64,000 nt of DNA from Planctomycetota bacterium (GTDB lineage Bacteria > Planctomycetota > UBA1135 > UBA2386): assembly GCA_020849665.1 (NCBI GenBank), contig JADLFX010000045.1, forward strand, positions 62,001 to 126,000. Direction: 5' to 3'. Below are positions 47,000 to 55,894 of the stretch, in pieces (within the stretch, counting starts at the first letter, position 1; each line of letters starts with the position of its first letter). The notes beneath the pieces were generated by a model. The model searched no databases and was not told where the DNA came from. It saw only the letters and a list, made by a program, of their open reading frames with translations. The position numbers were made by a program, and so were the translations under genes.

Positions 47000-47098
47000 G
47001 TTTCGATACTTGTGGTAGAGAGGATGAGATTGCCCCCCGGCTGAAGCCATACGGGAGCACAGGCCGGATTGTGGCCAATCCCGCCCGCGATTGCACGG

Positions 47099-48943
47099 TC
47101 AATCTTGCCAGGGCAGCGTCAGGCTTTCTCCGGGGGCCAAGAGCACCGATGGATAGGGACGGAGGCCGTCTTGGAGCTGCAGCGCCGCGGCCAGCGGGAC
47201 CCGGCCTTCGGCCCCTGGCAGCGCCGCGCATTGCAGGACGTCGGTCAGGACCGTGAGACCCGGCTGCAATCTCTGGCCCAGGACGCGGGGGGCCACGTGC
47301 CGTGCCGAAAGGAGCAGGGTGCCCACGCGCAGATCGCGGGGCAGGTCCTCCTCCTGGAGGTCCTCACCGCTGGCCAGGAGGGTGCTGCCGTCGGCCAGCG
47401 TGAACAAGTAGCCGAACGAGGGCGGCACGCGCCCGGCCGCGTCCCTGGCACCGACCGGCAGGACGCGCACGCCGCGCACGAGGGTGGCTTCGCCGGGTCT
47501 GGCCACGGGCAGCTCCGCGACCGGGACCGCGGGCAGGTGGATGCCGATGTGCGCGAACACGGGCTTGCGCGCGGCGACCATCCGGATCAGCAGGTAGTCA
47601 TTGCGCCGGGTCGGATCCTGGGGCTGCGTGAGCACCACGAAATCGGCCAGCCCGGGGAGTTCGTGCTCGATGCCCGCTCCGGCGGGGTCGATCAGGAAGC
47701 TCGCGCCGCGGGAGCGGACCAGCCAGCCGCCCTGCGGCAGACGCGCGAGTCGCAATCCCTGCTCCGGCGGCGGCGTGGCCTTCTCGCGCCGGACGAGATC
47801 GGCGAGCGTATCCTGCCAGGCCCAGGGCAGGCCGGTCGCGTTGTAGCCCGCGACCTCGCGATTCATGCGCCTGTGCACGCGGGCCTGCAGCTCCACGAAG
47901 TCGAGGCGCGGGAAGGTCGCGAGGTGATGCTCGAAGTTCTCCAGCCACGCCAGCCGCTCGCCGCCGAGCACGCTGCGCGCGTCGCCGCTGCTGCCGCTCA
48001 CCCGCACGGGCCGGGTCTGCGCGAGGCGCTGGCGCTGCGCCACCCAATAGGCCTGGCTTGGCACCGGATCGCCCTGCGCCGGCGGCGGAGGCGGGAACTC
48101 GGGCATGCGTTCGGGCGGGGGATCGAGCGTGCCATGGAGCAGGACCACGCCGTACAGGGCCGGATCCACGGTCGGCCCGCAACCAAAGGTCCAGCCGGCA
48201 CGCGTCTGCGGCAGGGGATCGGTGGGCTCGTCGTAGTCGTTCACGACGATGCGCACGCCCAAGGTGTCGCCGCGCCTGGGCGCGCGGGCGGGCGGCAGGA
48301 TCTCCTTCCACGGCAGGCGGACTTCGTAGGTGGTCAGGCCCCGCTCCTGGTCCCGCCCCACCGCGAGGCTTCCCGCGCCGACCAGGCGGGCACTGCCGCG
48401 ATAGCGGTCCCACAGCACCACCTGCCCCTTGCCGCCCTGGATCTCGGCCAGCCAGAACTCGCGATCCTCGACGCGGCCGGGGTCATTGCCCGCCGCACGC
48501 GTGTTGCGATCGGGATCGAACGAGAGCACGACGCTGTCGGCGGGCGGGATCTCGAGCATGCTCGTGGCGAGGAGCTTCGCCGCCGCCTCGTCCAAGGGCC
48601 GGTGCCAGTCGTCGCGCACGACGCAGCCGAGATAGAGGTCCTCCTCGTCCCAGAGCAGGAACGCCTTGGCGGCGAGATCGGCCGGGCCGCGCCACGCCCC
48701 GAACGCCGTGCCGGAGAGCTGCCGCGCGTCGTCCATCGTGAGCGGTGGGGCGCTCGGCCAGTCGGCGAGCCCGCCATCGACCGTGATCCGCGTGGCACCG
48801 CGCTGGCCCACGAGCGAGCGCGGCACGGGCATGGGCGCGAATGCCTTGGCGGGCTCCCCTCCCGCGGGCCGGGTCGCCTGCGCCTCCTGCGGGCAGAGCG
48901 GGACGGACAGTGCCAGGACGAGCAACGGTGCGAGCGGGTTCAT
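47099..48943 (-). CDS. Secreted CBM9-like protein with a degenerate metallo-beta-lactamase-like domain
   Basis: 614 residues. Signal peptide (LAPLLVLALSVPLCPQEA). A CBM9-like domain at about 50-265 has ITVDGGLADWPSAPPLTM, LLWDEEDLYLGCVVRDD and the closing VRLPWKEILPP. The C-terminal third (about 440-600) reads like a metallo-beta-lactamase fold (GASFLIDPAG, LADFVVLTQ...) but the HxHxDH metal site is replaced by Gln-Pro-Gln-Asp, so it would not bind metal. The ATG overlaps the CPBP stop (ATGA), making it the third gene of a coupled lepB operon. Probably a secreted binding protein. Ligand unknown. Confidence 0.75.
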   Translation of the reverse strand: MNPLAPLLVLALSVPLCPQEAQATRPAGGEPAKAFAPMPVPRSLVGQRGATRITVDGGLADWPSAPPLTMDDARQLSGTAFGAWRGPADLAAKAFLLWDEEDLYLGCVVRDDWHRPLDEAAAKLLATSMLEIPPADSVVLSFDPDRNTRAAGNDPGRVEDREFWLAEIQGGKGQVVLWDRYRGSARLVGAGSLAVGRDQERGLTTYEVRLPWKEILPPARAPRRGDTLGVRIVVNDYDEPTDPLPQTRAGWTFGCGPTVDPALYGVVLLHGTLDPPPERMPEFPPPPPAQGDPVPSQAYWVAQRQRLAQTRPVRVSGSSGDARSVLGGERLAWLENFEHHLATFPRLDFVELQARVHRRMNREVAGYNATGLPWAWQDTLADLVRREKATPPPEQGLRLARLPQGGWLVRSRGASFLIDPAGAGIEHELPGLADFVVLTQPQDPTRRNDYLLIRMVAARKPVFAHIGIHLPAVPVAELPVARPGEATLVRGVRVLPVGARDAAGRVPPSFGYLFTLADGSTLLASGEDLQEEDLPRDLRVGTLLLSARHVAPRVLGQRLQPGLTVLTDVLQCAALPGAEGRVPLAAALQLQDGLRPYPSVLLAPGESLTLPWQD

Positions 48944-49503
48944 GCCGGGGCGATCCGACGCAGCTGGAGATAGTTGAGCAGGGCGTGTGCGACGGTCACC
49001 GAGCAGAGGCCGAGGCCCCACTCCACCATCGCGGCGAAGAGTAGTCCCACCGACCCGGCCAGCAACGGCCACAACCAGAGCCGGGCCGGGCCCGCGTGCG
49101 CGAGCGCGAAGCAGAGGCTGGCCCACACCCAGCCCAGCGCGTCCTGCATCGCGCATCGGAACAGGAACTCCTCACCGAGCCCCGAGGCCAACGCCACGAT
49201 GCCGGCCTGCCGGGGAGTCAGCGGGCCGATCAGCCCGGCGAGGCGGCGTTCGAGGTCGCGCAGCGCCGGCACGGCTCGCGCGCCGAGGGCACATGCCCCG
49301 GCGAGGGACAGTCCCACGCCGGCCCCCGCAGCCGCGGACATCCAGACTCCGTGCCGTCCACCCGCGAACTCCGGGACGAGTCCGAGCCGGTCGCGCCACC
49401 AGAGCCAGAAGGCCCCGGCCGCGAGGAGCACCGCATAGCAGACGATCGCCGCGGCCGTGAGGGAGCCGCCCGGCGCGTCGTCCTCCCGCGGCGGCTCGTT
49501 CAT
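48940..49503 (-). CDS. CPBP family intramembrane metalloprotease
   Basis: 187 residues, mostly TM helices. Signature motifs of CPBP (Abi) proteases are all present: the Glu pair and Arg in GLGEEFLFRCAMQ, the middle His in FALAHAG, and the final His/Asn in VAHALLNYLQL. Members cleave prenylated or small membrane peptides, or act in bacteriocin immunity. Both ends overlap neighbours by 4 bases, lepB upstream and the CBM9-like gene downstream, so the three are co-translated. Substrate unknown; coupling to a signal peptidase suggests a role in signal-peptide or envelope-protein processing (inference). Confidence 0.88.
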   Translation of the reverse strand: MNEPPREDDAPGGSLTAAAIVCYAVLLAAGAFWLWWRDRLGLVPEFAGGRHGVWMSAAAGAGVGLSLAGACALGARAVPALRDLERRLAGLIGPLTPRQAGIVALASGLGEEFLFRCAMQDALGWVWASLCFALAHAGPARLWLWPLLAGSVGLLFAAMVEWGLGLCSVTVAHALLNYLQLRRIAPA

Positions 49504-50771
49504 CGCACGAGCCAGCGTGCGCGCCGCAGCGGCGCGATCACGGCCAGCGGCCGGCCCACCAGATCGCGCAATGGGAACTGTCCGTGCGCGCGCATGCGTG
49601 AGTCGGTGCTGTCGAAGGTGTTGTCGCCCAGCAGGAACATCTCGCCATCGCCGACCTCGTAGGGCGCCGTGCCGCGGCCGTATGGGCCCGCGTCGGACTT
49701 GTAGTAGAGGTCGTGGAACACCTCGATCGAGCGCAAGGTCACGGCGCCGCCGGCGGCCCCGACGTGGAGGAGGTTCTCGAAGGGCGGCCTCGGCCCCTCG
49801 CCCTCGTGACGCGGCGGCACTTCGGAGTCGACCAGGATCTTGGCGTCGTGCCGGTCGCCGACGGTGACGAAGAGCCGGCCGTCGAGATGGCCGAACGCGA
49901 TCCGCACCGCCGCTCCGGGACGGAGCGGCGGCAGGCGCATCGCCGCGCCGAGCGTGGCGCCCGCCTCGAGTCGCAGCACCGTCCCGGAGGCGTCATAGGC
50001 GAATCCGTAGGCGATCCCCTGGTGCTCCAGCACGAGGCTCAACCCCGCACAGCCGGCTTGCGGCACGCATTCGAACGCGAGGCCGATGTCGCGGTCGAAC
50101 GCGCGGGCCACGAACCGCCGGCGCCCTTCCTGGTCGAGGAACGAGGTGTCCACGGCGCCGCGCGTGGCGAGATGGCCGGGCAGATACGGATCGGGCGGCA
50201 CCTGGCGCAGCCGTGCGCGCCGCCGCATGGGCTCCATCTCGCGCGTCAGCGCCTCGAGGGAGGCCGCGCCAGGCGGGAGCACGAGCGCGCCACCCTCGAT
50301 CGTGGCGCCGCTCTCGCCGACGCGGAACACGCGCTCGAGCGCCTCGTGGCCAGGGGCGGGCCAGCGGAACCAGCTCACGCGCAGGCTGCGATCCGCCACC
50401 GGGTCCTTCTGGAGGCGGCGCAGGGCGTGGGCCGCGCTGCCCGTGTAGAGATCGCCGTCGCGGATGGCCACGTAGCCGTGGTTCTTCCAGACCATCCGCT
50501 TGACCAGGTGGCCCTGGCGCCCTTCGGCCGGGTTGCGCACCACGACGAGGTCGAGGGCTTGCGGCTCGCAACGCCACCAGGCGGTCTTGTCCACGAGGAC
50601 GAGGTCGCCGGTCTCGGGGTCGCCGAAGAGCGTCGGTTCCATGCTCCCGCTCGGCACCAGGTAGCGCTCCAGCAGGTGCGACCGGATGAGGTGGAACACC
50701 GTGAGGCCCACCACGGCGAGCGGGAGCACCCGGGCCACGAGACCCAGGACCTTGGCGGTTCGGGAGGTCAT
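49500..50771 (-). CDS. lepB: Signal peptidase I with a large inserted domain
   Basis: 423 residues, well above the 200-320 usual. An N-terminal anchor (VLPLAVVGLTVFHLI) is followed by the catalytic Ser in VPSGSMEPTL and the catalytic Lys in LVKRMVW (box D). Box E GDNTFDSTDSR lies near the C-terminus. Between boxes D and E about 250 residues are inserted, with a beta-sandwich look (LAFECVPQAG, AAVRIAFGHLDGRLFVTVGD, VTLRSIEVFHDLYY) resembling LamG/concanavalin folds. It removes signal peptides from exported proteins, which are many in this window. Coupled to the CPBP protease downstream. Confidence 0.93.
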   Translation of the reverse strand: MTSRTAKVLGLVARVLPLAVVGLTVFHLIRSHLLERYLVPSGSMEPTLFGDPETGDLVLVDKTAWWRCEPQALDLVVVRNPAEGRQGHLVKRMVWKNHGYVAIRDGDLYTGSAAHALRRLQKDPVADRSLRVSWFRWPAPGHEALERVFRVGESGATIEGGALVLPPGAASLEALTREMEPMRRRARLRQVPPDPYLPGHLATRGAVDTSFLDQEGRRRFVARAFDRDIGLAFECVPQAGCAGLSLVLEHQGIAYGFAYDASGTVLRLEAGATLGAAMRLPPLRPGAAVRIAFGHLDGRLFVTVGDRHDAKILVDSEVPPRHEGEGPRPPFENLLHVGAAGGAVTLRSIEVFHDLYYKSDAGPYGRGTAPYEVGDGEMFLLGDNTFDSTDSRMRAHGQFPLRDLVGRPLAVIAPLRRARWLVR

Positions 50772-50995
50772 TGCGAGGGGAGGAGGGGACCCTCAGCTGG
50801 GTTTCTTTCCCTGGTCGGCCCATCTACGGCCAGGCGCATCCATCTCCTCATGGCTTGCAGGAACACGGGTTCCGAGGAGTGACCGGAATCCTCTCCCGGG
50901 CACAGGAGGATGGGGCGTCTTGTCGCGCCGGAACGGGCCCGATATGCCGTGACCACTCCAGGGTTCAGTTTTTAGGGTTTGTAAGCAAAGGACTT

Positions 50996-52129
50996 ATGGA
51001 TAGGTCCAAGCGAGACGGCGGCCTGCGCAGGCTGCTCGACCTCTGCGACGACTTGCAGCGTATCCGGCAGCGGATCACCGATCCCTCGTTGGGTCGCGAC
51101 TCGCTGCAACGGCTGCGCCGCCAGTCGCAGCGCAAGTCCGAGCGGCTGGCGCGCACGCTCGGCACCTATCGCTTTCGCGGGCCCTTGGGGCAAGTCCTGC
51201 GCGAGTTCCGCTTCCAACCGGCGCACTTCCAGGTGCTCGCGACCCTCCTGCACCGGCACCTCCACCACGAGGACCCGGCCGTGGAGGGGCGGCTGCTCCT
51301 CGGCACGGTGTTCGACAACTCCTACGACGTCCTCGCCGGCGCCGAGCTGTTGCGGGAGGGCGGCCCGCTGCGCGCCAGCGGTCTGGTGGTCCTCGACGAG
51401 GACGAGGATCCGCAGGGCGATGTCCTGGAGGCACGATTCAAGATCGCCGAGGAGGCGCTGGCAGCGTTCCGCGAGGAGGCGTCGACGCTCGTGCCGGAGG
51501 ACCTGCGGCGTGCCCCGGGCAGCAGCTACGCGAGCAACCGCGAATTCCTGATCGACCTGCGCATCCTCCACAACCTCTACCGGGTGCGCAGCGAGCGGCT
51601 CTTCCTGCTCGACCGCTGGGACCGCGTGCACACACGCACCTTCGACCCGGGGCGATCGCTGAGCCGCCGCATCACATCCTACTGGGAGCGGGTCCAGCGC
51701 CGGCTCGCCGCGAGCCCGGAGGCCAAGGAGTTCCCGGTGGTGCGCTTCCTGCGCACGTGGCAGCTGGAGCAGGAGGAGCTGATCGTGGTCATCCACCTGC
51801 TCTTCCAGGAGCTCTACGAGGGGATCGCCCATGCCGATGCGGCGGCCCTGATCCGGCTGATCAGCCGCAGCGAGGAAGACCTGATCCGCAACCGGCTCCT
51901 GGTGCACCCCAAGAGCCGCCTCGTGACCAGCCACATCCTGGAGCTGGAGCCGTTCCTCGAGGGCCGCGAACTCACCGCGGAGGTCCACCTGAACGACTGG
52001 GTGGTGAACGACCTCTTCGGCCTGCCCTCGCAGAACCGCGCGATCCATCCCGACGAGCGGCTCGACTGGCACCTCTACCTGAAGCAGCTCGACGACTCCG
52101 ACCGGTTCTTCCGCGACATGGATCGCTGA
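50996..52129 (+). CDS. Conserved-looking helical protein of unknown function
   Basis: 377 residues from the ATG at 50996, with AAAGGA just upstream. No signal peptide or TM helix: a cytoplasmic, largely alpha-helical, highly charged protein. A middle block (GRLLLGTVFDNSYDVLAGAELLREGGPLRASGLV at about 100-135) recalls the N-terminal domain placed ahead of some AAA+ ATPases, but no ATPase domain follows. It is preceded by about 220 bp with an unusually AT-rich patch (TTTTTAGGGTTTGTAA) that is probably its promoter. Convergent with the aspartate kinase gene, 14 bp between stops. Family not assigned. Confidence 0.7.
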   Translation: MDRSKRDGGLRRLLDLCDDLQRIRQRITDPSLGRDSLQRLRRQSQRKSERLARTLGTYRFRGPLGQVLREFRFQPAHFQVLATLLHRHLHHEDPAVEGRLLLGTVFDNSYDVLAGAELLREGGPLRASGLVVLDEDEDPQGDVLEARFKIAEEALAAFREEASTLVPEDLRRAPGSSYASNREFLIDLRILHNLYRVRSERLFLLDRWDRVHTRTFDPGRSLSRRITSYWERVQRRLAASPEAKEFPVVRFLRTWQLEQEELIVVIHLLFQELYEGIAHADAAALIRLISRSEEDLIRNRLLVHPKSRLVTSHILELEPFLEGRELTAEVHLNDWVVNDLFGLPSQNRAIHPDERLDWHLYLKQLDDSDRFFRDMDR

Positions 52130-52143
52130 GCGCCGCCGGCCGG

Positions 52144-53454
52144 TCACGGGAAGAAGCACGCATGCAGTGCCTTCACCGCGCGCTCCATCTCGGCCTCGGT
52201 CACGACGAGCGCCAGGTTCACGCGGATCGCGCCCTGGCTGAGCACGCGCGGCCGCACGCCGGCTTCGGCCACCGCCGTCAGCGCCCGCGCCAGGACCATG
52301 CGGTCCTTGGCCATCCCGTGACCGACCAGACAGACCATGGCATGGCCCGGCTCGACCGTGACCCTGCCGAGCTGGCCGAGGTCGGCGGCGAGGCGGTCGA
52401 GGTGCCGGGCGCTGTCGGTGGTCATCGTGATCGAGATCTCCGAGGTGGCCACGAGGTCGATCACCACCTCGTGCCGTGCCGCGGCGTCGAACACCTTGGC
52501 GAGGAAGCCGTGGGTCTGCAGCATCCGCGGCGTCACGATGTTGACCAGGTGCACGCCGCGCTTGTGCGCCACCGCGCGCACGACGCTGCCGGCCTCCTCG
52601 TAGTCGGGCAGCACCACCGTGCCGGCGTATTCGGGGCGGCGGGTGTTGAGGACCCGCACCGGGATGGCCTTCTCCATCGCCGGCAGGATGGTCGCGGGGT
52701 GCAGGACCTTGCCGCCGTAGTAGGCCAGCTCGCTGGCCTCGTCGAAGCTCATGGTCGCGATCGGCCGGGCCTCGGCGACCAGCTTGGGATCGGCGGTCAT
52801 CACGCCGTCCACGTCGGTCCAGATCTGGATCTCCTCGGCGTCGAGTGCGTTGCCGAAGAGCGAGGCCGAGTAGTCCGAGCCGTTGCGCCCCAGCGTGGTC
52901 ACGTTCCCGTGCTCGTCGGCGGCGATGTAGCCGGTCACCACGGGCACTTCGCGCACGCCCGCGATGAACCGCTTCACCCGGCCATCGTCGGGCAGGGGCC
53001 GGGCGCGGCCGAAGGTGGAATCGGTGCGCAGGCCGGCGTCGAACGCGTCGATCGCCCGCGCCTCCAGCCCGTGCAGCGTGAAGTACGCCGCCACGGTGCG
53101 GGCCGAGAGCCGCTCGCCGAACGAGAGCATCAGGTCGATGGCGCGCGGGCTGGCCTCCCCGACCAGCTTCATTCCGCGCGCCAGCTCGCGCAGCTCCTGG
53201 AGCAGGGACTCGTGCAGGGTGTCCGGCAGGCCGAGCTCGGCCAGGATGGCGCGATGGCGCTCCTCGAGCCGCGCCGTGTCGACATTGCCACGCGGCGCGC
53301 GCTGGCTGAGGTCGACGAGCATGTCGGTGACGCCGGAATGTGCCGACACCACCACCACCGGCCGGCGGGCGAGCCGACGGCGGACGATCTCCAACACGTT
53401 CTGGATCGAGGCCGCGGTCCCGACCGAGGTGCCTCCGAACTTCATCACGATCAT
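52144..53454 (-). CDS. lysC: Aspartate kinase
   Basis: 436 residues catalysing ATP-dependent phosphorylation of aspartate, the entry to Lys, Thr and Met synthesis. An N-terminal amino-acid kinase domain has VMKFGGTSVG, VVVSAHSGVTD, FGERLSA, TTLGRNGSDYSA and IWTDVDGVMTADP. Two C-terminal ACT domains (about 280-436) would bind the feedback effector (VNIVTPRMLQTHGFLAKVF, VCLVGHGMAKDR). The start ATG lies 10 bases after CAGAAT on the minus strand. No asd or dapA is adjacent. Divergent from an acyl-CoA condensing enzyme across 83 bp. Confidence 0.96.
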   Translation of the reverse strand: MIVMKFGGTSVGTAASIQNVLEIVRRRLARRPVVVVSAHSGVTDMLVDLSQRAPRGNVDTARLEERHRAILAELGLPDTLHESLLQELRELARGMKLVGEASPRAIDLMLSFGERLSARTVAAYFTLHGLEARAIDAFDAGLRTDSTFGRARPLPDDGRVKRFIAGVREVPVVTGYIAADEHGNVTTLGRNGSDYSASLFGNALDAEEIQIWTDVDGVMTADPKLVAEARPIATMSFDEASELAYYGGKVLHPATILPAMEKAIPVRVLNTRRPEYAGTVVLPDYEEAGSVVRAVAHKRGVHLVNIVTPRMLQTHGFLAKVFDAAARHEVVIDLVATSEISITMTTDSARHLDRLAADLGQLGRVTVEPGHAMVCLVGHGMAKDRMVLARALTAVAEAGVRPRVLSQGAIRVNLALVVTEAEMERAVKALHACFFP

Positions 53455-53464
53455 GGGGGCGGGG

Positions 53465-53531
53465 ATTCTGGCCGGAGGAGGCGGCCTTGGCGAGCCGCCC
53501 TCCGGGCCATGGTCCGCGCCGCCCGTATGAT
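53465..53531. promoter_or_regulatory. Divergent -10 elements of aspartate kinase and the isopropylmalate-synthase-like gene
   Basis: Plus strand: TATGAT at 53526-53531, 6 bases before the ATG at 53538. Minus strand: CAGAAT at 53465-53470, 10 bases before the lysC ATG. Neither gene has a Shine-Dalgarno sequence. Confidence 0.5.
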
Positions 53532-53537
53532 CCCGGC

Positions 53538-54764
53538 ATGCAGACGCGCACCGACCTGATCCACGACTGGAACCGGCTGGGCGGCGAGTTCCGCCCCGGC
53601 CAACCCGTCCAGTTCGACGACGAGACCCTGCGCGACGGTCTCCAGTCCCCCTCGGTGGCCGACCCCAGCGTCGACGAGAAGCTCGACCTGCTGCACGTGA
53701 TGGACCGTCTGGGCATCCACACCGCCAACCTCGGCCTGCCCGGGGCCGGCGGCCGGCCGCGCGAGGAGATCCTGCGCATGGCGCAGGAGATCGCGAAGAA
53801 CCGCCTGAGGATCGGCGCCAACGTGGCCTGCCGCACGGTGGTGAGCGACATCGAACCGGTGGTCGAGATGAGCCAGCGCGCGGGCATGCCGATCGAGGTG
53901 TGCGCGTTCATCGGCAGCAGCAGCATCCGCCAGTACACGGAGAACTGGTCGCTCGCGCAGATGCTGGAGCACACCCGGCAGGCGCTCACGTTCGCGCGCG
54001 ACCACCAGCTCCCGGTCATGTACGTGACCGAGGACACCACCCGCGCCCACCCCGAGACCCTGCGCGCCCTCTACTCGCTCGCCCTGGAGCTGGGCGCGCG
54101 GCGCCTGGCCGTGTGCGACACCGTGGGCCACGCCACGCCGGAAGGCGCGCGCAACGTCGTGACCTTCGTGCGCGAACTGGCGCGCCAGCACGACCCCAGC
54201 GTCGGCATCGACTGGCACGGCCACCGCGACCGCGACCTCGCCATCGCCAACTGCCTGGCCGCCGTCGAGGCGGGCGCCACACGGATCCACGGCGCGGCGC
54301 TGGGCGTGGGCGAGCGGGCCGGCAACGCCCCCATGGACCTGCTCCTGGTGAACTGCCGCCTCCTGGGTTGGATCGACAACGATCTGCGTGCCCTGCCCGA
54401 GTACGTGCGCAAGGCCGCCAAGGCCCTGCAGGTCGACATCCCCCACAACTACCCCGTGCTGGGCGCGGACGCGTTCGAGACCGGCACCGGCGTGCACGCG
54501 GCCGCGGTGATCAAGGCATTCCGCAAGGGCGATCAGGCCCTGGCCGACACGGTCTACTCCGGAGTCCCCGCCAACATGGTCGGGCTCGAGCAGCGCATCT
54601 GCGTGGGGCCCATGAGCGGCCGCTCGAACGTCATCTGGGTGCTCGAGCGCCTGGGAATCGAGGCCGGCGAGGCGCGGGTGAAGGCCGTGCTGGAGGCCGG
54701 CAAGGCCAGCAAGAAGATGCTCACCGACGAACAGGTCCGGCGGATCGCGCTGGCGACGCCCTGA
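53538..54764 (+). CDS. 2-isopropylmalate synthase/homocitrate synthase-like (DRE-TIM) enzyme
   Basis: 408 residues. An HMGL-like TIM barrel at about 20-290: FDDETLRDGLQSPSV with the catalytic Arg and metal Asp, VCDTVGHATPEG, and the metal pair in DWHGHRDRDLAIAN. The sequence GAALGVGERAGNAPMDLLL and the following helical subdomain are as in IPMS-type enzymes, but the C-terminal LeuA regulatory domain is lacking. It would condense acetyl-CoA with a 2-oxoacid. Being close to aspartate kinase, a role in amino-acid chain extension is likely, but leucine, lysine and other variants cannot be separated from sequence alone. Confidence 0.88.
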   Translation: MQTRTDLIHDWNRLGGEFRPGQPVQFDDETLRDGLQSPSVADPSVDEKLDLLHVMDRLGIHTANLGLPGAGGRPREEILRMAQEIAKNRLRIGANVACRTVVSDIEPVVEMSQRAGMPIEVCAFIGSSSIRQYTENWSLAQMLEHTRQALTFARDHQLPVMYVTEDTTRAHPETLRALYSLALELGARRLAVCDTVGHATPEGARNVVTFVRELARQHDPSVGIDWHGHRDRDLAIANCLAAVEAGATRIHGAALGVGERAGNAPMDLLLVNCRLLGWIDNDLRALPEYVRKAAKALQVDIPHNYPVLGADAFETGTGVHAAAVIKAFRKGDQALADTVYSGVPANMVGLEQRICVGPMSGRSNVIWVLERLGIEAGEARVKAVLEAGKASKKMLTDEQVRRIALATP

Positions 54765-54905
54765 GCACCCCGCGCGGGCGGAGAGGGCCGGCCGCTCGGG
54801 TGCGCCCGCGCCGCGCCGATGGCAGCGGCGCATGGGGCAGCGGGGATCAAGGGTCGCCGACAACCTGCCGATAGTGGCCTGGTCTGACCTTTCGTCGGGA
54901 GACCT

Positions 54906-55277
54906 ATGGCGCAGGTGATCAACATGTCCGTCGTCGACGAGCTGGTGTCCTTCGCAGCCGACGGCGACCCCGACCTCCTGGTCGACCTGATCCGCATGTT
55001 CCTGGAGGACGCGCCGACCAAGGTGGCCTCGATGCGCACCGGGCTCGAGCGGCAGGACTGGCACATGGTGGAGAAGGCGGCGCACTCCCTGAAGGGCTCG
55101 TCCGGCAACCTGGGCGCGGAGCTGGTCCAGCACCTGTGCGAGGACCTGCAGAACGCCGCGCGGGCCACTCCTCCCGACTGCGCCAGGGTGACCCGGCTGG
55201 TGCACGACCTGGAGGCGCCCTTCCAGGCGTCGGTTGCGGAGCTGCGGAAGATCCTGGCGCGCTTCGCCAAGGTCTAG
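54906..55277 (+). CDS. Stand-alone histidine phosphotransfer (HPt) protein
   Basis: 123 residues. A four-helix HPt domain with the phosphorylatable His60 in AAHSLKGSSGNLGA, the exact HPt signature, flanked by acidic helices. It would shuttle a phosphoryl group between hybrid kinases and response regulators. No kinase or receiver gene is adjacent, so partners must be encoded elsewhere. GGGAG lies 4 bases before the ATG, a normal ribosome site. A CGATAGT element about 30 bases upstream may be the -10. Confidence 0.92.
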   Translation: MAQVINMSVVDELVSFAADGDPDLLVDLIRMFLEDAPTKVASMRTGLERQDWHMVEKAAHSLKGSSGNLGAELVQHLCEDLQNAARATPPDCARVTRLVHDLEAPFQASVAELRKILARFAKV

Positions 55278-55434
55278 GCCGCCGCGGCAGGCCGCGGAAC
55301 GCCGCCCAGGCCGGGGCCCGGAGGCTGCGGGGTCCTTCCTGTCCCTGGACCGGAGCGGCGAGGCCGCACCGAGGACCCTGTGGGCAGCCTCGAGCCGCCG
55401 GACTTCGGTCCGTTCCAGCCGGGGGCAGGCGCCC

Positions 55435-55860
55435 CTAGTCGCGAGTCACATCGAGCGGGCGAGGCTCCTCGGTCCCGTTCGCGTGCCCGCGCGCGCGGGC
55501 CGGGGTGAGCATGGCGCCCTGGCGCCTGGGTTCGGCGGGGACGACCTTGCGCACGGGATGCTGGATCTCGAGGGTGGGCTCGGCGAGGAAATCGGCGCCC
55601 TTGCCGCGGAAGAGGCAGCGGTGGCACCGGTGATAGAACTCCCGCTGCCGCTGGAAGCAGAGCGGCACCTCGATCTGGTGGGCGATCAGCAACCGTCCCT
55701 CGCCCGCGACCGGCGTGGGGCACTGGCGCAGGGTCTCTTCGGGCCCGGTGCAGGCCTTGGACGACCCGTTCATGCCCGGACGGGGCGGGGTCCCGTTCCC
55801 GCTCCCGGCCCCTCCCGGGCCAGTGAGCAACACATCCCGCTCGGGGACCCCTGGGTTCAT
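55435..55860 (-). CDS. Small Cys/His-rich hypothetical protein
   Basis: 141 residues from the ATG at 55860. A glycine-rich N-terminus is followed by a core with Cys residues in pairs: a CTGPEETLRQC spacing of 9, a single Cys in PLCFQ, and HRCHRC just after FYH, then a basic GKG segment. The pattern suggests a zinc-binding fold. The start is supported by TATCGT 8 bases upstream, the same signal seen at other genes. The reading is not certain, because overlapping frames are also open in this GC-rich stretch. I do not recognise the family. Confidence 0.6.
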   Translation of the reverse strand: MNPGVPERDVLLTGPGGAGSGNGTPPRPGMNGSSKACTGPEETLRQCPTPVAGEGRLLIAHQIEVPLCFQRQREFYHRCHRCLFRGKGADFLAEPTLEIQHPVRKVVPAEPRRQGAMLTPARARGHANGTEEPRPLDVTRD

Positions 55861-55868
55861 GGGGGGAA

Positions 55869-55874
55869 ACGATA
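55869..55874 (-). promoter_or_regulatory. -10 element of the Cys-rich small protein gene
   Basis: ACTATCGT on the minus strand (hexamer TATCGT), 8 bases before the ATG. Confidence 0.45.
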
Positions 55875-55894
55875 GTCACCTGCGCGCCGGGGGG

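Noticed and set aside
48940-49503. Reading the CPBP gene as a bacteriocin immunity system
   Set aside because: No bacteriocin-like small ORF or export gene is adjacent. The coupling to lepB points elsewhere.
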